Shown here one piece after another: positions 27,436-35,928 of a stretch of DNA of 64,000 nt (within the stretch, counting starts at the first letter, position 1; every line of letters begins with the position of its first letter). The DNA comes from JBCCDY01 sp039030555. Lineage in GTDB: Bacteria > Bacteroidota > Bacteroidia > Cytophagales > Cyclobacteriaceae. The notes under the pieces are model-generated. The model ran no database searches and was not told the origin of the DNA. It saw only the letters and a list, made by a program, of their open reading frames with translations. The stretch lies in the NCBI GenBank assembly GCA_039030555.1, contig JBCCDY010000011.1, forward strand, positions 1-64,000. Reading direction: 5' to 3'. Position numbers and translations under genes: made by a program.

Positions 27436-28020
27436 ATGAAGGTAGCAGTAATAAAATATAATGCAGGAAACATACGTTCAGTGCTTTTTGCGCTCGATAG
27501 GGCAGGTATAGAAGGCATTCTTACAGATGACCCTGAAGAGATTATTTCCTCTGATAAAGTCATATTTCCGGGACAAGGGGAAGCCAAAACAACTATGGCA
27601 TACCTCAGAGATAGAAAGCTTGATCATCTCATTAAAAATCTGAAACAGCCTGTATTGGGAATCTGTGTAGGTCTTCAGCTTTTATGCAAGCATAGCGAAG
27701 AAAGCAATACAGATTGTATTGGCATATTTGACCACAACGTCCTGAAATTCGATTCTTCCAAAGAGAAAGTGCCTCAAATAGGTTGGAATCTCACTAGTCT
27801 AAATGGTGATCCGTTATTCAAGGGTTTGAATAAAGAAGAGTACTTCTATTTTGTTCACAGCTACTATGCGGAATTGGGGAAAGACTCCTTATGTGAAACA
27901 GATTATTCCGTTCCTTTTTGTTCAGGCTTACATAAGGATAACTTTTGGGCTGTTCAGTTTCACCCAGAAAAAAGTTCGAAGGCAGGTCAGCAAATCATTC
28001 AAAACTTTTTAGATTTTTGA
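27436..28020 (+). CDS. hisH: Imidazole glycerol phosphate synthase, glutaminase subunit
   Basis: 194 residues, a class-I glutamine amidotransferase that delivers ammonia to HisF. The catalytic triad is Cys77 in GICVGLQLL (Val replaces the usual Leu), His176 and Glu178 in QFHPEKSSKAG. The oxyanion-side motif FPGQGEAKT and the N-terminal YNAGNIRSV are typical. It is separated from hisB by 55 bp containing the palindrome, and from hisA by 2 bp. Confidence 0.96.
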   Translation: MKVAVIKYNAGNIRSVLFALDRAGIEGILTDDPEEIISSDKVIFPGQGEAKTTMAYLRDRKLDHLIKNLKQPVLGICVGLQLLCKHSEESNTDCIGIFDHNVLKFDSSKEKVPQIGWNLTSLNGDPLFKGLNKEEYFYFVHSYYAELGKDSLCETDYSVPFCSGLHKDNFWAVQFHPEKSSKAGQQIIQNFLDF

Positions 28021-28022
28021 TT

Positions 28023-28745
28023 ATGGATATCGTTCCTGCAATTGATCTGATTGATGGTAAATGTGTAAGACTGCATCAGGGGGCTTACGACTCAAAAACC
28101 ATATACAATGAAAACCCATTGGAACAGGCCTTGATGTTTCAGGATCAGGGATTTTCAAGACTTCATATGGTAGATCTTGATGGTGCAAAGGCTGGAGAAA
28201 CAAAGAATTTGAAAGTCTTGGAAAAGATTACTTCTAAAACCAATCTAGTAATCGATTACGGTGGTGGAGTACGATCAGGAGTTAGAGCTGTTGAAGTGCT
28301 GGATGCTGGTGCAAGAATGGTCAATATCGGAAGTATGGCAGTAAAGAATACCGAACTGTTTGATGAGCTTTTGGAAGAAATAGGGCAGAAGTATATTCTT
28401 TTGGGGCTTGATGTCAGGAATGAAAAACTGGCAACAGACGGATGGACAAATCAAACAGAAGTCTCCATTTTTGACTTTCTGGAAGAACGTATAGAAAAAG
28501 GTCTTGATAAGATGTTTTGTACCGATATTTCGAAGGATGGTACTCTGCAAGGCCCTTCCGTAGAACTGTATACCAAGTTGATTGATCGTTTTCCAAACCT
28601 TCAGCTGATTGCTAGTGGAGGCGTAGGAACCGTTAAAGATCTGGTTACGCTAAAAGAGAGAGGGCTATCCGGCGCTATCGTAGGAAAAGCTTTTTATGAG
28701 GGAAAAATATCAATTGAAGAAATAAGTGAGGCAGAATTAATCTAG
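28023..28745 (+). CDS. hisA: ProFAR isomerase (phosphoribosylformimino-5-aminoimidazole carboxamide ribotide isomerase)
   Basis: 240 residues, a (beta-alpha)8 barrel. The N-terminal catalytic Asp lies in VPAIDLIDGKCVRLHQG, the second catalytic Asp region in CTDISKDGTLQGPS, and phosphate-binding loops in DYGGGVRS and IASGGVGTVKDL. The ATG at 28023 is the correct start; a longer frame runs back into hisH. It catalyses the Amadori rearrangement preceding HisFH. Confidence 0.96.
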   Translation: MDIVPAIDLIDGKCVRLHQGAYDSKTIYNENPLEQALMFQDQGFSRLHMVDLDGAKAGETKNLKVLEKITSKTNLVIDYGGGVRSGVRAVEVLDAGARMVNIGSMAVKNTELFDELLEEIGQKYILLGLDVRNEKLATDGWTNQTEVSIFDFLEERIEKGLDKMFCTDISKDGTLQGPSVELYTKLIDRFPNLQLIASGGVGTVKDLVTLKERGLSGAIVGKAFYEGKISIEEISEAELI

Positions 28746-28748
28746 AAT

Positions 28749-29501
28749 ATGCTGACAAAAAGAATTATACCCTGCCTTGACGTGCGAGACGGTCAAACCG
28801 TTAAAGGCATTAACTTTGTCGATATCAAAGAAGTTGGTGACCCAGTGGAGCTTGGAAAATATTATGCTGAAAGTGGTGCCGATGAACTGGTCTTTCTGGA
28901 TATCACGGCTACGCACGAGGAGCGCGATACGTTTGCCGAACTGGTTACACGAATTGCTCAGAACATAGATATTCCCTTTACCGTTGGCGGTGGGGTTCGA
29001 ACTAAAGAAGATGTTAAGAGATTACTTGATGCGGGTGCAGATAAGGTTTCTGTAAATTCGGCTGCGGTTCGAAGACCAAAACTAATTAACGAACTCTCAC
29101 AGGAATTTGGAAATCAATGTATTGTTGTGGCCATTGATACTAAAAATGAAGATGATGACTGGTGGGTCTATCTCAATGGAGGTAGACTCAGGACAGAAGT
29201 GAAAGCCTTTGAGTGGGCTAAAGAAGTGGAAGAAAGGGGAGCAGGAGAAATTCTTTTGACTTCTATGAACCACGATGGTGCCAAAACGGGTTTTGCCTTA
29301 GATATTACCTCAAGAATATCAGAATCATTGACCATTCCTGTGATAGCCTCTGGCGGAGCCGGAACGATGGAACATTTTACCGATGTATTTCAAAATGGGA
29401 AAGCCGATGCCGCTCTAGCAGCGAGCATATTTCATTACAAAGAAATTGAAATCGAAGACTTGAAAAACTATCTGAAAGAACAATCAATCACAATGCGATG
29501 A
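28749..29501 (+). CDS. hisF: Imidazole glycerol phosphate synthase, cyclase subunit
   Basis: 250 residues, a (beta-alpha)8 barrel paralogous to HisA. The catalytic Asp pair lies in RIIPCLDVRDGQTVKG and in TSMNHDGAKTGF. Other barrel motifs are FTVGGGVRTKEDVKRLL and VIASGGAGTMEHF. With HisH it makes imidazole glycerol phosphate and AICAR. It lies 3 bp after hisA and overlaps hisIE by 4 bp. Confidence 0.97.
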   Translation: MLTKRIIPCLDVRDGQTVKGINFVDIKEVGDPVELGKYYAESGADELVFLDITATHEERDTFAELVTRIAQNIDIPFTVGGGVRTKEDVKRLLDAGADKVSVNSAAVRRPKLINELSQEFGNQCIVVAIDTKNEDDDWWVYLNGGRLRTEVKAFEWAKEVEERGAGEILLTSMNHDGAKTGFALDITSRISESLTIPVIASGGAGTMEHFTDVFQNGKADAALAASIFHYKEIEIEDLKNYLKEQSITMR

Positions 29502-30094
29502 GTACTCCGAATTTTCAAAAATCAGATGACGGATTAATTCCCTGCATCATTCAGGATGCACAGAGCAAAACTGTGCTCATGCTTGGATACATGAATGAAG
29601 AATCTTTCAAGAAAACGATAAAAGAACAAGTAGTTACCTTTTTCAGTCGATCGAAAAATCGACTTTGGACCAAAGGAGAAACCTCTGGGAACTTTCTGAA
29701 TGTTGTTGATATCAAAGTGGATTGCGATGATGATACCACTCTCATTAAAGTAAACCCTGTTGGGCCGGTCTGTCACACTGGGAAAGATACCTGTTTCGAT
29801 GAAGTCAATAAGGCAGATTTCGGGTTAAAAGACCTTGAATCAGTCATTAAAGACAGAAAGGAAAATCCGAAAGAAGGCTCTTATACGACCAGCCTTTTTA
29901 ATAAGGGGATTAACAAAATCGCACAAAAAGTGGGGGAGGAGGCTGTTGAGATCGTTATCGAAGCAAAAGACTCGAATGATGGTCTGTTTAAAAACGAGGC
30001 TGCTGACCTGATGTATCATTTCATTGTTTTACTTCAGCAAAAAGGATTCTCTTTGTCTGATATTGAAGAGGTGCTGGCAGAAAGGCATCAGTAA
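29498..30094 (+). CDS. hisI: Bifunctional phosphoribosyl-AMP cyclohydrolase / phosphoribosyl-ATP pyrophosphatase
   Basis: 198 residues, a HisIE fusion. The cyclohydrolase half shows VLMLGYMNEESFKKT, FFSRSKNRLWTKGETSGN and the metal-binding DCDDDTTLIKV...VCHTG. The pyrophosphatase half shows SYTTSLFNKGINKIAQKVGEEAVE and EAADLMYHFIVLL. These are steps two and three of the pathway. Last gene of the operon; with it all his enzymes are present in the E. coli order GDC(NB)HAF(IE). Confidence 0.96.
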   Translation: MSTPNFQKSDDGLIPCIIQDAQSKTVLMLGYMNEESFKKTIKEQVVTFFSRSKNRLWTKGETSGNFLNVVDIKVDCDDDTTLIKVNPVGPVCHTGKDTCFDEVNKADFGLKDLESVIKDRKENPKEGSYTTSLFNKGINKIAQKVGEEAVEIVIEAKDSNDGLFKNEAADLMYHFIVLLQQKGFSLSDIEEVLAERHQ

Positions 30095-30102
30095 TAACCT
30101 AA

Positions 30103-30255
30103 TTCTACTTTACGAAGTTGAGTTTAGCAATATCAGAGTGCTTGAATTTGATACGAATATTCTCCCTTTTTTGATAAATGAGGCGATGGGGTATTTCAAA
30201 AAAACATCAAATTCAGGCACTAAGCTTGACTACCGGTTAACTTCGTAAAGTAGAA
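30103..30255. repeat. 153-bp quasi-palindrome between the his and thr genes
   Basis: The outer arms are exact 17-bp reverse complements (30103-30119, TTCTACTTTACGAAGTT, and 30239-30255). A second pair (30138-30152 and 30206-30220, 14 of 15 positions) shares exactly the same centre, about 30179. Shorter T-run and A-run complements (30167-30174, 30196-30203) lie inside. The whole intergenic transcript could therefore fold into one long interrupted hairpin. It could end his transcription, protect mRNA, or be a small mobile palindromic element; there is no terminal T-tract. I see no second copy in the window. Confidence 0.75.
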
Positions 30256-30281
30256 CTAAAAATCGATCTTAATTAGCAGGA

Positions 30282-32732
30282 ATGAAAGTCTTAAAATTTG
30301 GAGGAACATCTGTTGCGACTCCTGAAAGTTTACAGCTCGTCAAAGAGATCATTAAGCAAAGAATAGATAATGGCCAGCTAGCTGTTGTCGTATCGGCATT
30401 AGGAGGAGTGACTAATCAACTCGTGGAGTGCTCGGAGAAAGCCAGAGCAGGAGATCTGGACTATGAAAAGACCCTGAAAGAGCTTGAAGACAGGCACCTG
30501 AGTATGTGCAAGGAACTTCTTACCCTTCAGGCGCAGAGCCCGACCCTGAGTCAGGTGAAAATCATGCTGAACGATCTGGAGGATGTGCTTCGAGGTGTTT
30601 TTCTCCTGAAAGAACTTTCAAAAAGAGCTAGTGATACCATTCTCGGCTTTGGAGAACGGCTTTCATCACTAATCATATGGTCATTTTTAAACTCTGAATC
30701 AATTGATTGCGAGTTAGTAGATTCCGGGCAGTTGATTCAGTCGGAGGATCATTTGGGACACCCTGCTGTTGATTTCCCGGAAACGTCAAAAAGAATCGTC
30801 CGGTATCATGAAAAGAACAGGGACAGAGCCGTTCTTCTCTTTCCCGGATTTATTTCCTCAGATGCCGAAGGAAAGCCAACTACTCTGGGAAGGGGAGGCT
30901 CAGATTATACAGCGGCCATAATTGCCAATTCTTTAAACGCAGAATCATTGGAAATATGGACAGACGTGAATGGAGTTATGACTGCTCATCCGAAGTGGGT
31001 TTCAAGAGCGAAAGTGATCAGCGAACTCTTGTACGAAGAAGCGATGGAGCTTTCGCATTTCGGAGCGAAGGTGATTTATCCACCTACCATTCAGCCCGTG
31101 TTGAAACAGGATATTCCGATATACATCAAAAACACCTTTCGTAGAGATGCTGAAGGTACCAAGATCCATTCGTCGTTTTCCAGTACTGAAAAAGTAATAA
31201 AAGGACTTTCGAGTATCGAGCACATGGCATTGCTTACACTTAAAGGTTCCGGGATGGTAGGGATCCCCAGTTTTTCATACCGCCTGTTTAAGGCCCTGTC
31301 GAATGCCCGGGTCAATGTGATTTTGATTACGCAGGCTTCCTCCGAGCACTCCATTACCGTAGGCATCGATCAGAAAGATGCCGAAAAAGCTAAAAATGCT
31401 GTAAACAATGAATTTCAGAATGAGCTTAAGACTCAGGCCATTGAAGCACTAAAAGTAGAATTAGACCTTTCCGTCGTCGCTCTGGTAGGGGCCAATATGA
31501 AAGAACAGGTTGGCGTCAGTGGTAGAATGTTTGAAACACTTGGAGAAAATGGCGTGAACATTAAGGCTATAGCTCAGGGGTCATCAGAACTGAATATCTC
31601 TGTGGTGATTAAAAGGTCTGATCTGAAAAAATCCCTAAACGTTTTGCATGAAAGCTTTTTTCTGTCGGAACGCAAGCGTGTCAACCTCTTCATTATTGGA
31701 GTAGGGAATGTGGGCAGTTCGCTGATCGACCAGATTGAGAAACAGGGCGAATATCTTTATGAAGAACATCGGATTGATATTCGAGTTATTGCACTGGCAA
31801 ACAGCAAAAAACTGCTAGTTAATGAAGAAGGAATAAATCTGAAAGAATGGCAAAAAGAACTGTCTTCTGGAGAAAAAATGACAGCAGAAAACTTTCTCAG
31901 TCAGATGAAATCCCTAAATCTTCGGAACAGCATATTCATTGATAACACGGCTGAAAAAACCGTAGCCGAACTCTATAAAGATATCCTGTCATCCAGCATA
32001 TCGGTAGTAACCCCAAACAAGATTGCCTGTGCGGATTCTTATGAAAATTATCTGGAGCTCAAGTCGATTGCTAAGAAATATGGAGCCCGTTTTTTATTTG
32101 AGACTAATGTAGCAGCCGGACTTCCTGTTATTTCGACGCTCAATGAATTGATCAATAGTGGCGACCGAATCCTGAAAATACAGGCCGTATTATCCGGTAG
32201 TCTTAATTTCATATTCAATAATTACAGAGGTGAACGGCCTTTTGCAAAGATCGTGAGGCGGGCTAAAGAAGAAGGGTACACTGAGCCGGATCCCCGAATT
32301 GATCTGAGTGGTGTTGATGTTCAGCGAAAAATCCTTATCCTGATCAGAGAGTCTAAAATCCGGATGAATATTCAAGAAATAAAAGGAGCATCTTTCCTGC
32401 CAGAAGGAAGTCTGGAGGCAGAAAGTGTGGATGACTTCTTTAAAGCGATAGAAGCTCAGGAAGCCTTTTTTCAGAAGATGTTCAACGAGGCAAACAGTCA
32501 GGGTAAAAAACTCAAATACGTTGCCCAGTATGAAAACGGGAAAGCCTCATCAGGACTTAAGGAGGTTAGCGAAGACCATCCTTTTTATCATCTGGAAGGC
32601 AAGGATAACATCATCGTATTTTATACGGAGCGATACAAAGACCAGCCACTCATTATTAAGGGAGCAGGGGCAGGAGCGGAGGTTACGGCTTCAGGTATAT
32701 TTGCCGATGTCATGAGAATAGCGCACCAATGA
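30282..32732 (+). CDS. thrA: Bifunctional aspartokinase / homoserine dehydrogenase
   Basis: 816 residues. The aspartokinase half starts KFGGTSVATPES and has the TTLGRGGSDYTA and DVNGVMTAHPKWV motifs. Two ACT domains lie at about 315-460 (LLTLKGSGMVGIPS; VALVGANMKEQVGVSGRMF). Homoserine dehydrogenase follows with IIGVGNVGSSLIDQI, TPNKIACADSYENY, FLFETNVAAGLPVI and GYTEPDPRIDLSGVDVQRK. It commits aspartate to threonine/methionine. The ACT domains imply feedback inhibition, probably by threonine as in ThrA. An AGGA precedes the ATG. It overlaps thrB by 4 bp. No Thr/Ile-rich leader peptide was found. Confidence 0.96.
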   Translation: MKVLKFGGTSVATPESLQLVKEIIKQRIDNGQLAVVVSALGGVTNQLVECSEKARAGDLDYEKTLKELEDRHLSMCKELLTLQAQSPTLSQVKIMLNDLEDVLRGVFLLKELSKRASDTILGFGERLSSLIIWSFLNSESIDCELVDSGQLIQSEDHLGHPAVDFPETSKRIVRYHEKNRDRAVLLFPGFISSDAEGKPTTLGRGGSDYTAAIIANSLNAESLEIWTDVNGVMTAHPKWVSRAKVISELLYEEAMELSHFGAKVIYPPTIQPVLKQDIPIYIKNTFRRDAEGTKIHSSFSSTEKVIKGLSSIEHMALLTLKGSGMVGIPSFSYRLFKALSNARVNVILITQASSEHSITVGIDQKDAEKAKNAVNNEFQNELKTQAIEALKVELDLSVVALVGANMKEQVGVSGRMFETLGENGVNIKAIAQGSSELNISVVIKRSDLKKSLNVLHESFFLSERKRVNLFIIGVGNVGSSLIDQIEKQGEYLYEEHRIDIRVIALANSKKLLVNEEGINLKEWQKELSSGEKMTAENFLSQMKSLNLRNSIFIDNTAEKTVAELYKDILSSSISVVTPNKIACADSYENYLELKSIAKKYGARFLFETNVAAGLPVISTLNELINSGDRILKIQAVLSGSLNFIFNNYRGERPFAKIVRRAKEEGYTEPDPRIDLSGVDVQRKILILIRESKIRMNIQEIKGASFLPEGSLEAESVDDFFKAIEAQEAFFQKMFNEANSQGKKLKYVAQYENGKASSGLKEVSEDHPFYHLEGKDNIIVFYTERYKDQPLIIKGAGAGAEVTASGIFADVMRIAHQ

Positions 32733-33667
32733 AGTTGTTAAAAGATGATATAAGAGTATTCGCGCCTGCAACCGTAGCCAATGTTGGATGTGGTTTCGAT
32801 GTATTGGGTTTCTGTCTTGGGAATGTAGGTGACGAAGTGATTTTAAGAAGAACAGAAGGTAAGGAAATCAGAGTCACCAAAATTCAGGGTGCTGAGTATC
32901 TACCGTTCGAGTCGGATAAAAATGTAGCTTCCGTAGCGATCAGAGCCATGTTAGATGAGCTGGGAGTGTCGTTAGGGTTGGAAGTAGAACTCTATAAAAA
33001 TGTGAAACCGGGTAGCGGTATGGGATCCAGTGCTTCCAGCTCGGCAGGAGCCGTTTATGCCCTGAATGAAATGCTGGACAAGCCATTTTTAAATCTGGAT
33101 CTGGTCAGATTTGCCATGAAAGGAGAGGAAGCAGCTTCGCAGAAGGCGCATGCTGATAATGTCGCTCCGGCTATTATGGGAGGCTTTACCCTCGTTCGGA
33201 GTTATAACCCACTGGATATCGTTTCACTGGACTTCCCAAAAGACCTTCACGCTGTGGTGGTGTATCCGCAGGTGGATGTCAAAACTTCTGATGCTTCTAA
33301 AATGCTCAGAAAGGAGATCAAGTTGCAGCAGGCCATCACGCAATGGGCCAATGTAGCCGGACTGGTGAGCGGGCTTTCCAAAAGCGATTATGATTTGATC
33401 AGTCGGTCCATGGAAGATGTAATTGTGGAGCCGATACGGTCCATCCTGATCCCCTATTTTGGGGAAGCCAAAGAGGCAGCACTTTCAAAAGGAGCACTGA
33501 GTTTTAACATTTCAGGATCAGGGCCTTCGGTATTTTCCTTCACGGATTCTGAAGAAACTGCATTGGATGTAGAAAAGGCTATCAATGAAGTGTTCGAACA
33601 GCACCAGGTTGAAACCAGATCATTTGTGTCTACAATCAGCCCTGAGGGAGCCAGGGTATTGGAATAA
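32729..33667 (+). CDS. thrB: Homoserine kinase
   Basis: 312 residues of the GHMP kinase superfamily. N-terminal RVFAPATVANVGCGFDVLGF binds substrate, the ATP loop is KPGSGMGSSASSSAGAVYALN, and the C-terminal motif is ALSFNISGSGPSVFSF. It phosphorylates homoserine for ThrC. It overlaps thrA by 4 bp, so translational coupling is likely. thrC follows only after 564 bp. Confidence 0.96.
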   Translation: MKLLKDDIRVFAPATVANVGCGFDVLGFCLGNVGDEVILRRTEGKEIRVTKIQGAEYLPFESDKNVASVAIRAMLDELGVSLGLEVELYKNVKPGSGMGSSASSSAGAVYALNEMLDKPFLNLDLVRFAMKGEEAASQKAHADNVAPAIMGGFTLVRSYNPLDIVSLDFPKDLHAVVVYPQVDVKTSDASKMLRKEIKLQQAITQWANVAGLVSGLSKSDYDLISRSMEDVIVEPIRSILIPYFGEAKEAALSKGALSFNISGSGPSVFSFTDSEETALDVEKAINEVFEQHQVETRSFVSTISPEGARVLE

Positions 33668-33680
33668 GAACTATAAACTG

Positions 33681-33713
33681 ATCGGTCAGACCGCTCCAAG
33701 CGGTCCGACCGAT
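33681..33713. terminator. Strong GC-rich hairpin after thrB
   Basis: ATCGGTCAGACCGCT (33681-33695) and the arm at 33699-33713 are reverse complements at 14 of 15 positions with a 3-base loop. It lies 14 bp after the thrB stop and can terminate or stabilise the thrAB message. There is no T-tract after it, so simple rho-independent termination is not certain. It may equally be a dispersed palindromic repeat. Confidence 0.5.
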
Positions 33714-33770
33714 AGAACGAGATTTCCTGATAAACTGGATAACAGTGTAAGAGTAACTATGGGCGTCATA

Positions 33771-33843
33771 CCGGGATTTTTCATTCTATATTTTAGTAGA
33801 AAGAAAAATTCCCGGTATCTCTAAAGAATAAGATAGAGATACC
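33771..33843. repeat. Composite hairpin element, related copy at 44810
   Basis: CCGGGATTTTTC (33771-33782) and GAAAAATTCCCGG form an interrupted stem. They are followed by a perfect 10-bp stem GGTATCTCTA (33814-33823) / TAGAGATACC (33834-33843). The 10-bp stem with its loop recurs at 44810-44839 with one arm change. It is a dispersed non-coding element of this genome. Confidence 0.6.
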
Positions 33844-33939
33844 AGTATTTTTTCTTGTGAAGGTTTAAAGAAAAAAGCTGAAATAACGGTTCTAGATTGG
33901 CCTTAGTTAAATTTCGATTGGAAATTCAGTCAATGAAGA

Positions 33940-34066
33940 TCGTTATTGAATCCACTGTTTGAGCATAGCGAGTTTGGATTCAGTTCGAATAATAAACTGA
34001 ATTTCAGAAATTTAAGTACAGCCTTGACTTTTTTGCTTCGTTTTTGGGTCAAGCCAAAAATGAAGT
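33940..34066 (-). repeat. Diverged reverse copy of the 227-bp dispersed repeat
   Basis: On the minus strand this segment contains CATTTTTGGCTTGACCCAAAA, ...AAGGCTG, ...AATTCAGTT and GCTCAAACAGTGGATT in a similar context to the copies at 44470 and 45181 (CTTTTGGCTTGGCCCAAAAG, AAGGCTG, AATTCAGTT, GCTTCAAACAGTG). It is shorter and strongly diverged. No coding potential is seen. Confidence 0.5.
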
Positions 34067-34231
34067 TCTAATTCCTTTTAAAGAGATCAAAGTGATGATC
34101 TGGTAAGCCTCGCTTAACGATTCATAAGATTCCCGATAAATATCAATCATTCAAAAAATCAGCTTGATATTTTCGAGAATGGTGTCACTTTAAACCAAAC
34201 TCAGCTTACTTTACACTCAAAATAAAATTCC

Positions 34232-35524
34232 TTGAAATTCTATAGCACCAAACGTCAGTCTGAAGCAGTCAGCTTTGAAGAAGCAGTCAAAAAGGGACTT
34301 CCTCCCGATAACGGACTATACTGGCCTGAATATATTCCAAGGCTGGGTCAGGAGTTTTTTGATCGGCTTTCTTCTTTTTCACTTCAGGAGCTGGCTCACC
34401 GGGTTTTAAGCGCTTACATTGAGAAGGAGATCCCTGAGGAAAATTTAATTGAGATTGTAGAAGACACCTTCTGTTTTGAAATTCCACTGAAGCAGGTGCA
34501 TGAGCATATCCATACGCTGGAGCTCTTTCATGGTCCGACACTGGCTTTTAAGGACGTTGGTGCCCGTTTCATGTCGAGGTGCCTGAATTACTTTTTAAGA
34601 AACGATGACGAAGAGATCACGATTCTAACGGCCACCTCAGGGGATACGGGAAGTGCGGTGGTGAATGCCTGCTATGGCATAGAGGAGATCCAAGTGGTGG
34701 TTCTGTATCCGGATGGACATGTGAGCAGAGTACAGGAACAGCAGATGACTACGCTCGGGGGAAACATTACAGCATTAAAAGTTAAGGGAACCTTTGATGA
34801 CTGCCAGAGACTCGTGAAAAGTGCTTTTCTGGATGCGGAACTAAAGCAGAGTTTACGTCTGACTTCGGCCAACTCCATCAATATTGCCCGACTGCTGCCA
34901 CAATCGATTTATTACTACTGGGCTATGGCGCAATTAGGAAAGCAGGATGCCCCAATAACGGTTTCTGTACCTAGTGGCAATTATGGAAACCTAACAGCCG
35001 GATTGCTGGCCAAAGCTTCCGGTTTACCTATTGATCATTTTGTAGCGAGCTCGAATGCCAACGATATTGTTCCTCAATATTTATGGACGGGTGGCTTTAA
35101 TCCCAAAGACTCTGTTCGAACAATCTCCAATGCCATGGATGTAGGCAACCCCAGCAACTTCCAAAGGATGCTAGAACTGTGTGGAAATGAACATTCTAAA
35201 ATGACTAAAGACATTACTGGTAAAAGCTATTCCGATGCTGCAACTAAAGCAGCGATCAGAGAAGTATATGAACAAACACAATACATTATGGACCCGCATG
35301 GAGCAGTGGGGTATCTGGGCTTAAAAGATTACTTAACTGAAAATGCAGGTATCAGGATATTCCTCGAAACCGCTCATTATGGAAAATTTATGGATGTCGT
35401 GGAGGATAGCCTGAACCAGAAACTGGATTTACCAGAACCTTTAAGAGCCGCTATGGATAAAGAAAATCTGTCGATTCCAGTCTCCAGTGATTTTAGAGAG
35501 TTTAAGGAAATATTGATGAGTTAA
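34232..35524 (+). CDS. thrC: Threonine synthase
   Basis: 430 residues, a PLP enzyme making threonine from O-phosphohomoserine. Lys107 in FHGPTLAFKDVGARF forms the Schiff base. TATSGDTGSAV and SVPSGNYGNLTAGL are the phosphate-binding and substrate loops, and DPHGAVGYLGL is the C-terminal motif. The start codon is TTG (34232): the residues after it (KFYSTKRQSEAVSF) match the family N terminus and no ATG lies nearby. It is separated from thrAB by repeats. A decayed fragment of its 3' end occurs at 38813-38894. Confidence 0.95.
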   Translation: MKFYSTKRQSEAVSFEEAVKKGLPPDNGLYWPEYIPRLGQEFFDRLSSFSLQELAHRVLSAYIEKEIPEENLIEIVEDTFCFEIPLKQVHEHIHTLELFHGPTLAFKDVGARFMSRCLNYFLRNDDEEITILTATSGDTGSAVVNACYGIEEIQVVVLYPDGHVSRVQEQQMTTLGGNITALKVKGTFDDCQRLVKSAFLDAELKQSLRLTSANSINIARLLPQSIYYYWAMAQLGKQDAPITVSVPSGNYGNLTAGLLAKASGLPIDHFVASSNANDIVPQYLWTGGFNPKDSVRTISNAMDVGNPSNFQRMLELCGNEHSKMTKDITGKSYSDAATKAAIREVYEQTQYIMDPHGAVGYLGLKDYLTENAGIRIFLETAHYGKFMDVVEDSLNQKLDLPEPLRAAMDKENLSIPVSSDFREFKEILMS

Positions 35525-35671
35525 GCACAAAGCTGCAGTAATAAATCATGGACCTTATGGGAATTCCGTTTAAGTATAGTGGAATGTGAATATCAGTTTT
35601 GAGTAATAATTGCTTTTTTCAACAAGTCCAATTCGTATAAAACCTTGCTTCGTTAATCTGGAGGAGGTTTT

Positions 35672-35704
35672 AGACCCGTCAGGTTTTCAAAACCTGACAG
35701 GTCT
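35672..35704. terminator. 33-bp palindrome with T-tract after thrC
   Basis: Two 16-base arms around a single central C are reverse complements except at one position. The arm reads AGACCCGTCAGGTTTT. It is followed by CTTTT, so it can act as a bidirectional terminator for thrC. The core GTCAGGTTTT/AAAACCTGAC is, as I recall, a widespread Bacteroidota intergenic palindrome, so it may also be a repeat element. Confidence 0.6.
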
Positions 35705-35756
35705 TTTAGCTTTATTGCTTATTCCGAATATTCATTAATGGAATATTCTCATTTGA

Positions 35757-35847
35757 CGTCATTACGATCACGCCATAGCGTGAGAAGTAATCTTTATATT
35801 CATGAAGGGGATTGCCACATCCGCCAGATGGCGGATTCGCAATGACG
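35757..35847. repeat. Pair of REP-like hairpins in inverted orientation
   Basis: Unit 1 (35757-35792) runs CGTCATTACGA...AGTAATC with nested stems ATTAC/GTAAT and CACGC/GCGTG. Unit 2 (35810-35847), on the other strand, runs CGTCATTGCGA...TGGCAATC with stems ATTGC/GCAAT and ATCCGCC/GGCGGAT. The shared ends CGTCATTnCGA and nnCAATC with variable middle stems define a REP-like family. Further units flank the GIY-YIG gene at 56.5 kb. Confidence 0.65.
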
Positions 35848-35928
35848 AGCCAACACTGACCGATCTTCAGATAGTCACATGTGCTTGTATCTGGTATCAT
35901 TCCTTCACAATTATCGTAAAAGCTCTAA

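Larger units (their letters stand above)
33668..34231. other. 564-bp repeat-bearing intergenic region between thrB and thrC
   Basis: Contains a 15-bp-arm hairpin (33681-33713), an interrupted hairpin plus a 10-bp stem (33771-33843), and a diverged reverse-orientation copy of the dispersed repeat found at 44470 and 45181 (about 33940-34066). No convincing gene. It splits thrC from thrAB, so thrC probably has its own promoter in this interval. Confidence 0.65.
35525..35928. other. 404-bp intergenic region with three hairpin repeats
   Basis: Contains the palindrome at 35672-35704 and two REP-like hairpins in opposite orientation (35757-35792 and 35810-35847). A 62-codon leftward frame across the REP-like units is a shadow. 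The end of this stretch must hold the promoter of the GH113-like gene. Confidence 0.6.

Noticed and set aside
30187..30248. Possible threonine leader peptide before thrA (short frame with several Thr codons)
   Set aside because: Thr codons are scattered, Ile codons are absent, and no terminator hairpin with T-tract lies between it and thrA. The frame is a by-product of the quasi-palindrome.
35712..35900. 62-codon leftward frame between thrC and the GH113-like gene
   Set aside because: It lies across the two REP-like hairpins; its composition reflects the repeats, not a protein.
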